A DNA stretch of 64,000 nt, taken from assembly GCF_003945385.1 (NCBI RefSeq), contig NZ_AP018920.1:1364001-1428000 (forward strand), read 5' to 3'. Source of the DNA: Pseudonocardia autotrophica. Lineage in GTDB: Bacteria > Actinomycetota > Actinomycetes > Mycobacteriales > Pseudonocardiaceae. Both the position numbers and the translations under genes were made by a program. The notes below the pieces were generated by a model that was not told the DNA's origin, did not search any database, and was given only the letters and a program-made list of their open reading frames with translations. This document shows, in pieces, positions 58,299-64,000 of the stretch (the stretch's first letter is position 1; each line of letters opens with the position of its first letter).

Positions 58299-58658
58299 AT
58301 GTCTGAAGCAGGTCGCGAAACAGTCCGTGAAATCGGCGCCGAAACCGACCCGGAAAGGCGCGCGGGGCGCGGAGGTGACGTGCCGGGCGGACTGGCCCGG
58401 CGGTATCGGGACCGGATGCTGGCGGCGGTGGCCGAGGTCGACGATCTCGACCTGTGGCGGATCGCCGAGAACGTCTCGTCGGTCGCCGAGGGCAACGCGC
58501 CGGTGCGCGTCACCCGCTACAGCGGTATCCACCACGGCGACACCAGCGAACGGGCACTGATCCGGCTGATGGCCGCGGTCACCGACCTGGCCACCCGGGA
58601 GCTGGCGGACCGGGCCGGGGGGCCGGGTGGGTCCCGGCGCCCCGCACGCCGGGGCTGA
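58299..58658 (+). CDS. Hypothetical protein next to boxB
   Basis: 119 residues, soluble and mainly helical: ARRYRDRMLAAVAEVDDLDLWRIAENVSSVAEG, then VRVTRYSGIHHGDTSERALIRLMAAVTDLATRELADR (shown in parts; cores RYRDRMLAAVAEVDDLDLW and RLMAAVTDLATRE). No family recognised. GGGGAGGAG lies 10 bases before the ATG. It converges on boxB with a 15-bp gap. Confidence 0.6.
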   Translation: MSEAGRETVREIGAETDPERRAGRGGDVPGGLARRYRDRMLAAVAEVDDLDLWRIAENVSSVAEGNAPVRVTRYSGIHHGDTSERALIRLMAAVTDLATRELADRAGGPGGSRRPARRG

Positions 58659-58673
58659 GCCGTTCCGGCCGGC

Positions 58674-60091
<1,418 letters not shown>

Positions 60092-60095
<4 letters not shown>

Positions 60096-61813
60096 ACCCG
60101 CTTGCGGTCGAAGTCTGCCCTGCGGCCCGTCCCGTACTTGCGCAGTGCGCCCTCCGGCCCGGAGGCGTTCGGGCGCACGAAGATCCAGTTCTGCCAGGCG
60201 GTGAGCCGGGAGAAGATGCGGCTCTCCATCGTCTCCGGCCCGACGAACCGGTGATTGGCCTCCATCCCGGTCAGCGCGTCCGGGGACAGCGACGCCCGCT
60301 CCTCGAGCATGATCCGGACCTCGTCGTCCCAGTCGATGTCGTCCGGCGCGTCGGTGACCAGCCCCAGATCGAGGGCGTCGCGGGCGGTGAGCCGGCGGCC
60401 GATCTCCTGGCGCAGCTTGGCGACGTGGTCGTCGTCGCCGTGGAACCGCGAGCCCAGCCGGGTCACGCCGTTGCCCATCGGGAAGGCACCGAAGTTCGAC
60501 GCCGTCAGCATGATCTGGGCCTCGTCGCCCTGCTCGGAATCGTCCTCGTCGAGCGTGCCGTCGAGCATGTACTGCCGGTCGCAGGCCAGCGCCAGCTCCA
60601 GCAGCGCGCCGCCGAAGCAGGATCCGGGCTCGATCAGCGCAATCAGCGACCGGGACGTGACGTCGAGCCGCTTGAGGGTGCGCTTGAAGTAGTGCCGGAT
60701 CTCGTCGACCAGCCAGTCCGAACCGGAGTGCTCCTCGATGACCTTCTCGAACGCGAGTGCGTCCTCGACGTCGCCGCGGGTGCGGATCACCCAGGTGCCC
60801 AGCTCCAGCTCGTTGGAGCGCAGCCGCAGGATCAGGTCGTCGAGCTGGCGGGTCATGGCCAGCGGCCAGAACTCGGCGCCCAGCTCGCGCACCCGCTCGA
60901 TCGACGACCCGACGCCGCCGTCCGGGCCGTCGACGGTGATCTCGACCAGCCCGCGGCCGCGGTCGAAGCGGGCCCGGACGTGCGAGTACTCGATCCCGTC
61001 GGCGGTCTCGGTGCGCTGCAGCGGCGGCAGCTCGACGCCGTGCTCCGCGGGCAGCCGGCCGGACGCCCGGGCGGCGGCGACGGCCCGCTCGCGGACCGTC
61101 TCGTCCCACCGGCGCTTGGGGACGACCTCGTCGACGAGCTTCCACTCGACGGCCTGGCGTCCGCCGAACCCCTCGGACCGGGTGGCGAAGACGTCGGCTC
61201 GGTCCTTGCGGACCTTGCGCTTGTCGGTGACCCGGGTGAGGCCGCCGGTGCCGGGCAGCACGCCCAGCAGCGGTACCTCGGGCAGTGCGACGGTGGAGGA
61301 GTTGTCGTCGATCAGCAGGATGTTCTCGCAGGCGAGCGCCATCTCGTAGCCGCCGCCGGCCGCGGTGCCGTTGACCGCGGCGATCCAGGTCTGGCCGGAG
61401 TGCTCGGTCGCGTCCTCGATGCCGTTGCGGGTCTCGTTGGTGAACTTGCAGAAGTTCACCTTCCACGGGTGCGGTGAGCCGGCGAGCATCCGGATGTTCG
61501 CTCCGGCGCAGAAGTTGCGGTCCCGGGCGCTGGTCAGCACGACGGCCTTGACCTGCGGATGGGTGAAGCGCAGCCGCTGGGTGATGTCGTAGAGCTCGAT
61601 GTCGACGCCGAGATCGTAGGAGTTCATCTTCAGCTCGTAGCCGGGGACGATCCCGCCCGCCTCGTCGACGTCGAGCCGGACCCAGGCGACCGCCGGATCC
61701 TCGGGGTCGATCTCCAGCTGCCAGTGCCGGTAGCTCGACGGATCCCGGTCGAAGTCGACCGAGGGGGAGTCGGCCGGGTCGCTCGACTCGGTGGTGGGGC
61801 CGGCATCGGTCAT
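60092..61813 (-). CDS. boxC: 2,3-epoxybenzoyl-CoA dihydrolase BoxC
   Basis: 573 residues, a double crotonase-type protein. It hydrolyses and opens the epoxide ring to 3,4-dehydroadipyl-CoA semialdehyde and formate. Marks are MNSYDLGVDIELYDITQRLRFTHPQV near 73, FCAGANIRML near 110, AAVNGTAAGGGYEMALACE near 152, PLLGVLPGTGGLTRVTDKRKVRKDRAD near 192, GSCFGGALLELALACDRQY near 405, and WQNWIFVRPNA near the end. ATG at 61813 has GAGG upstream. It is the first gene of boxCB. Confidence 0.93.
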
Positions 61814-61973
61814 GGGACGGGCGCCTCCTCGCGTCGTCGCGGTCCGCAAAGACTACAGGAGAGTGACGCCGCGACGAAAGAGTGTGGAGTGTTCGCCTGT
61901 TCGCCTGTTCACCATCGCGATCCGTGCCGGGCGATCCGGCGCGGCGACGGTGCGCGGCTGTGCGGGTGCGGCC

Positions 61974-62447
61974 GTGCGCAACCGACACCGACCCGTGCCC
62001 GCCCTGCTGCCGCTGCCGGCCGTGCTCGCCGGCTGCGGTGTCGCGGGGGCGCTCCCCGGCGGCACGGACCGCGACCTCCCCGGGAGCCTCTGCTCGCTCG
62101 TCCCGGAGCCGGAGCTCGCCGGGCCGGAGCTCGCCGGGCCGGAGCTCGCCGGGCTGGGGCTGACCGGTCCGGGGCGGCCCGTCGCGCCGCCCGCGATCGG
62201 CTGTATGTGGGATCCGGTCACGTCCGGGCCGGAGGTGTCGATCGGGGAGCCGGGATGGCTGCCCACGGTGCCCGTCGTCCTGGTCGGCGGGCCCCGGCGG
62301 GATGACTACGGGTTCATGGCCGAGGCGTACGGCGGGCGGGACAGGCATTCGCCGGTCGACGTCGCCGGACGCACCGGCGTGCAGTTCGACCTCGGCGGGA
62401 ACAGTTGCACGGTGGCGGTCGACCTGGATCCCGGGTCCTCGCCGTGA
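61974..62447 (+). CDS. Putative small lipoprotein with PELAG repeats
   Basis: 157 residues if GTG 61974 is the start: RNRHRPVPALLPLPAVLAGCG is a signal peptide with lipobox LAGC. After it comes a threefold GPELA-type repeat (15-bp DNA unit, 62107-62160) and a small domain with two Cys (IGCMWDP, GNSCTVAVDLDP), in the style of DUF3558 lipoproteins. The frame is open further upstream, so the start is not certain. Divergent from boxC. Confidence 0.6.
   Translation: MRNRHRPVPALLPLPAVLAGCGVAGALPGGTDRDLPGSLCSLVPEPELAGPELAGPELAGLGLTGPGRPVAPPAIGCMWDPVTSGPEVSIGEPGWLPTVPVVLVGGPRRDDYGFMAEAYGGRDRHSPVDVAGRTGVQFDLGGNSCTVAVDLDPGSSP
62107..62160. repeat. Three-copy 15-bp tandem repeat in the lipoprotein gene
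   Basis: GGAGCTCGCCGGGCC-type units repeat three times with a diverged fourth, encoding ELAGP repeats after the lipobox. Confidence 0.65.
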
Positions 62448-62519
62448 CGAGCGGTGCGGGCTGCGACGCCGCTCGCGTGATCGCCGGAGTCGCTGCGGAC
62501 AACGCTGCCGGCTGAGCGG

Positions 62520-62963
62520 TCAGCGCGCGGCCGACGCCGCGGTGAGCGGGAGCTGCTTGCGGAGCTCGCCGACGTCGTTGCGGACGAAGCCGTGCGCCGC
62601 GAGCCATCCGGTGACCGGCTCGGGATCGGGGTGGCCGTCGGGCACCACGTTGTAGATGTAGTTCAGGCCCCGCCGCGCCGCCTCGATCTCGAGGCGGGAC
62701 AGCACGAACGATCCGACTCCGCTGCGCTGCGCGTCCGGGTGCACCAGTACCAGGATCTCGGCGTCGCCCCAGGACTCGTCCAGTCGTCCGTAGGCGACGG
62801 TGGCACCGGCCGCGTCCTGCACCCGCCACCACTCGTCACCGAGCGCATCGCCGATGGCGGGCTGTCCCAGGCCGAACAGCGACGGCGACAGTCCCGCCAG
62901 CACGGCCGCCTTGCGACCGTCCCAACTCGCCGGGGTCTCCGGGATCCACTCCCACGCGTCCAC
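62520..62963 (-). CDS. GNAT family N-acetyltransferase
   Basis: 147 residues. ILVLVHPDAQRSGVGSFVLSRLEIEAARRG near 78 is the acetyl-CoA loop (Q-R-S-G-V-G), with ARRGLNYIYNVVPDGHP and WLAAHGFVRNDVG near 120 as the final strand. Substrate unknown. GTG 62963 is supported by GAGGAGG five bases upstream. It is divergent from the TetR gene. Confidence 0.82.
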   Translation of the reverse strand: MDAWEWIPETPASWDGRKAAVLAGLSPSLFGLGQPAIGDALGDEWWRVQDAAGATVAYGRLDESWGDAEILVLVHPDAQRSGVGSFVLSRLEIEAARRGLNYIYNVVPDGHPDPEPVTGWLAAHGFVRNDVGELRKQLPLTAASAAR

Positions 62964-63067
62964 TCCGGCCTCCTCGTCGTCGGCTGTTCTTCCGGTGACG
63001 TCCTGAGTGAACCCGGTGGATCGTGTTCCGCCAAGGGGGCGTCGCGAATAGCGACACCTTGAAATTC

Positions 63068-63112
63068 TGCCGCTACGGCAAAATTGCCGGAACGGCACTT
63101 TGTAGCTACTGT
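63068..63112 (+). promoter_or_regulatory. Tandem operators and leaderless promoter of the tetR gene
   Basis: Two TGCCG-N3-CGGCA palindromes (63068-63080 and 63085-63097) are 4 bp apart. TTGCCG (63084-63089) and TACTGT (63107-63112), with 17 bp between, could be -35 and -10, placing the transcript start at the ATG (63120). A repressor on the dyads would block this promoter. Confidence 0.55.
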
Positions 63113-63119
63113 CGTCGCC

Positions 63120-63758
63120 ATGGAGGACACGCCCGGCCCCGGGCTGCGGGAGCGCAAGAAGCGGGAGACCCGCGACGAGTTGAGCCGGGCCGCGGTCGAA
63201 CTGGTCGGCGAGCGGGGCTGGGCCGCGGTCACGATCGACGACATCGCCGCCCGGGCCGGGGTGGCCCCCCGCACCTTCCGCAACTACTTCCCGACGAAGG
63301 CGGCCGCGATCTCCGGCCGGCACGTGGACCGGATGCGCCGGGTGGCCGAAGCGCTGGCCGCGCTCCCGGCCGACGTCCCGCTGCTGCCGGGCCTTCTCGA
63401 CCGGGTCCTGGCGGAGTTCGCGCAGTCCGGGCCGGGCGCCCCGCCGCCCGATCCGGCGCGGATCGCGGCGGTCCGGCTGATGCTGGCCGAGCCCGCGCTG
63501 CAGGGGGAACTGGCCCGGGCCGGCGCGCTCGCCCGCGACGAGCTGGCCGCGGCGGTCGCCGCCCGCACCGGAACGGACCCGGAGCGGGAGATCTACCCGC
63601 ACCTGGTGGCCGCGGCCGTCGACTCCGCGGTGGACGTCGCGATCACGCACTGCCTGGGGGCGGCCCGCCCGGTCCCGCTGGTGCCGGTGCTGCGCGACGC
63701 ACTCGAACGGCTCACCGCGGGCCTCGCCGTCCCGCCCGCACCCGAGGAGCAGCCATGA
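63120..63758 (+). CDS. TetR family transcriptional regulator
   Basis: 212 residues. DNA-binding region at about 10-60: RKKRETRDELSRAAVELVGERGWAAVTIDDIAARAGVAPRTFRNYFPTKAAAI (core VTIDDIAARAGVAPRTFRNYFP). The C-terminus is the MftR-like type. Its start probably coincides with the transcript start, as there is no ribosome site. It is convergent with an acyl-CoA ligase gene and near boxCB, but control of the box genes is only possible, not shown. Confidence 0.87.
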   Translation: MEDTPGPGLRERKKRETRDELSRAAVELVGERGWAAVTIDDIAARAGVAPRTFRNYFPTKAAAISGRHVDRMRRVAEALAALPADVPLLPGLLDRVLAEFAQSGPGAPPPDPARIAAVRLMLAEPALQGELARAGALARDELAAAVAARTGTDPEREIYPHLVAAAVDSAVDVAITHCLGAARPVPLVPVLRDALERLTAGLAVPPAPEEQP

Positions 63759-63798
63759 CCGGTGCCGGTGCCGGTGTCGTGGGCGTCGGCGGCCGGGG

Positions 63799-64000
63799 TC
63801 AGACCACCGGCTCCGGCTCCGCGGCCGGCCCGGCCGCCCGCTCGCGGAGCCGGAACCGCTGGATCTTCCCGGTCGGGGTCTTCGGCAGCTCGTCCACGGC
63901 GACGACCAGCCGCGGCCGCTTGAACGCCGCCAGTCCCTCCCGGCAGAACGCCACCAGCTCGTCCGCCGACGGGGCGGCCGCGGCGTCGCGGGGCACCACG
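63799..64000 (-). CDS. Acyl-CoA synthetase C-terminus, probable benzoate-CoA ligase (partial)
   Basis: The last 66 codons of an AMP-forming ligase that continues past the right edge. ELVAFCREGLAAFKRPRLVVAVDELPKTPTGKIQRFRLRE (core AFKRPR...LPKTPTGKIQRFRLRE) is the C-terminal lid, with the catalytic Lys in PTGK. Benzoate-CoA ligases end in the same way. The box genes nearby make benzoate the likely substrate, but the binding pocket is outside the window. Confidence 0.8.
   Translation of the reverse strand, partial: VVPRDAAAAPSADELVAFCREGLAAFKRPRLVVAVDELPKTPTGKIQRFRLRERAAGPAAEPEPVV

Overview
The window is very GC-rich DNA with dense genes, many GTG starts and 4-bp start/stop overlaps. DUF574-type methyltransferase, ROK, FCD-GntR and small Tat or lipoprotein genes point to an actinomycete. 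A Pseudonocardia-like organism is my inference; no rRNA or other marker is present to confirm it. I see no tRNA, rRNA, transposase, integrase or CRISPR array.

Layout: 0-0.1 kb is the start of an RsbW-type ATPase gene. 0.3-8.5 kb is a 2-hydroxy/oxo-acid catabolic locus: Ldh-family dehydrogenase, GlcD-type FAD oxidase, FCD-GntR regulator, DapA-family lyase and a three-part TRAP transporter. 8.7-9.2 kb encodes a lysine/alanine-rich histone-H1-like protein. 9.3-12 kb is a CbiMNQO cobalt importer. 12-22.5 kb is mixed housekeeping: methyltransferases, a dienoyl-CoA isomerase-like crotonase, two MFS exporters, a two-component system, a multicopper oxidase and a ROK regulator.

22.6-44 kb is the centre of interest. 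A complete aerobic nicotinate pathway is split over two transcription units about 17 kb apart. nicX and the maleate isomerase gene run forward at 24.3-26.1 kb. nicC, a NiaP-like transporter, a three-subunit molybdenum hydroxylase, nicF and nicD run in reverse at 43.3-35.4 kb, downstream of a MarR gene. Both units carry the same 31-bp promoter element (30 of 31 bases identical). Between them lie a yegTUVW-like cassette (GntR, ADP-ribosylglycohydrolase, NCS1 permease, PfkB kinase), an acetate-type Na+ symporter with its DUF485 partner, and a PQQ-repeat protein. Five copies of a 63-bp imperfect palindrome bracket the yeg-like cassette, and repeat-like DNA forms the end of the symporter gene.

44-57 kb holds several TetR or LacI regulators with clear palindromic operators, a GH13 glucosidase, DUF418, esterases/hydrolases and small lipoproteins. 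Several genes look decayed: an SDR without its Tyr/Lys, an alpha/beta hydrolase without Ser and His, a SLOG-like pseudogene and a shortened cupin. 58.3-64 kb is an aerobic benzoyl-CoA (box) locus: boxB, boxC, a TetR regulator and the end of an acyl-CoA ligase gene.
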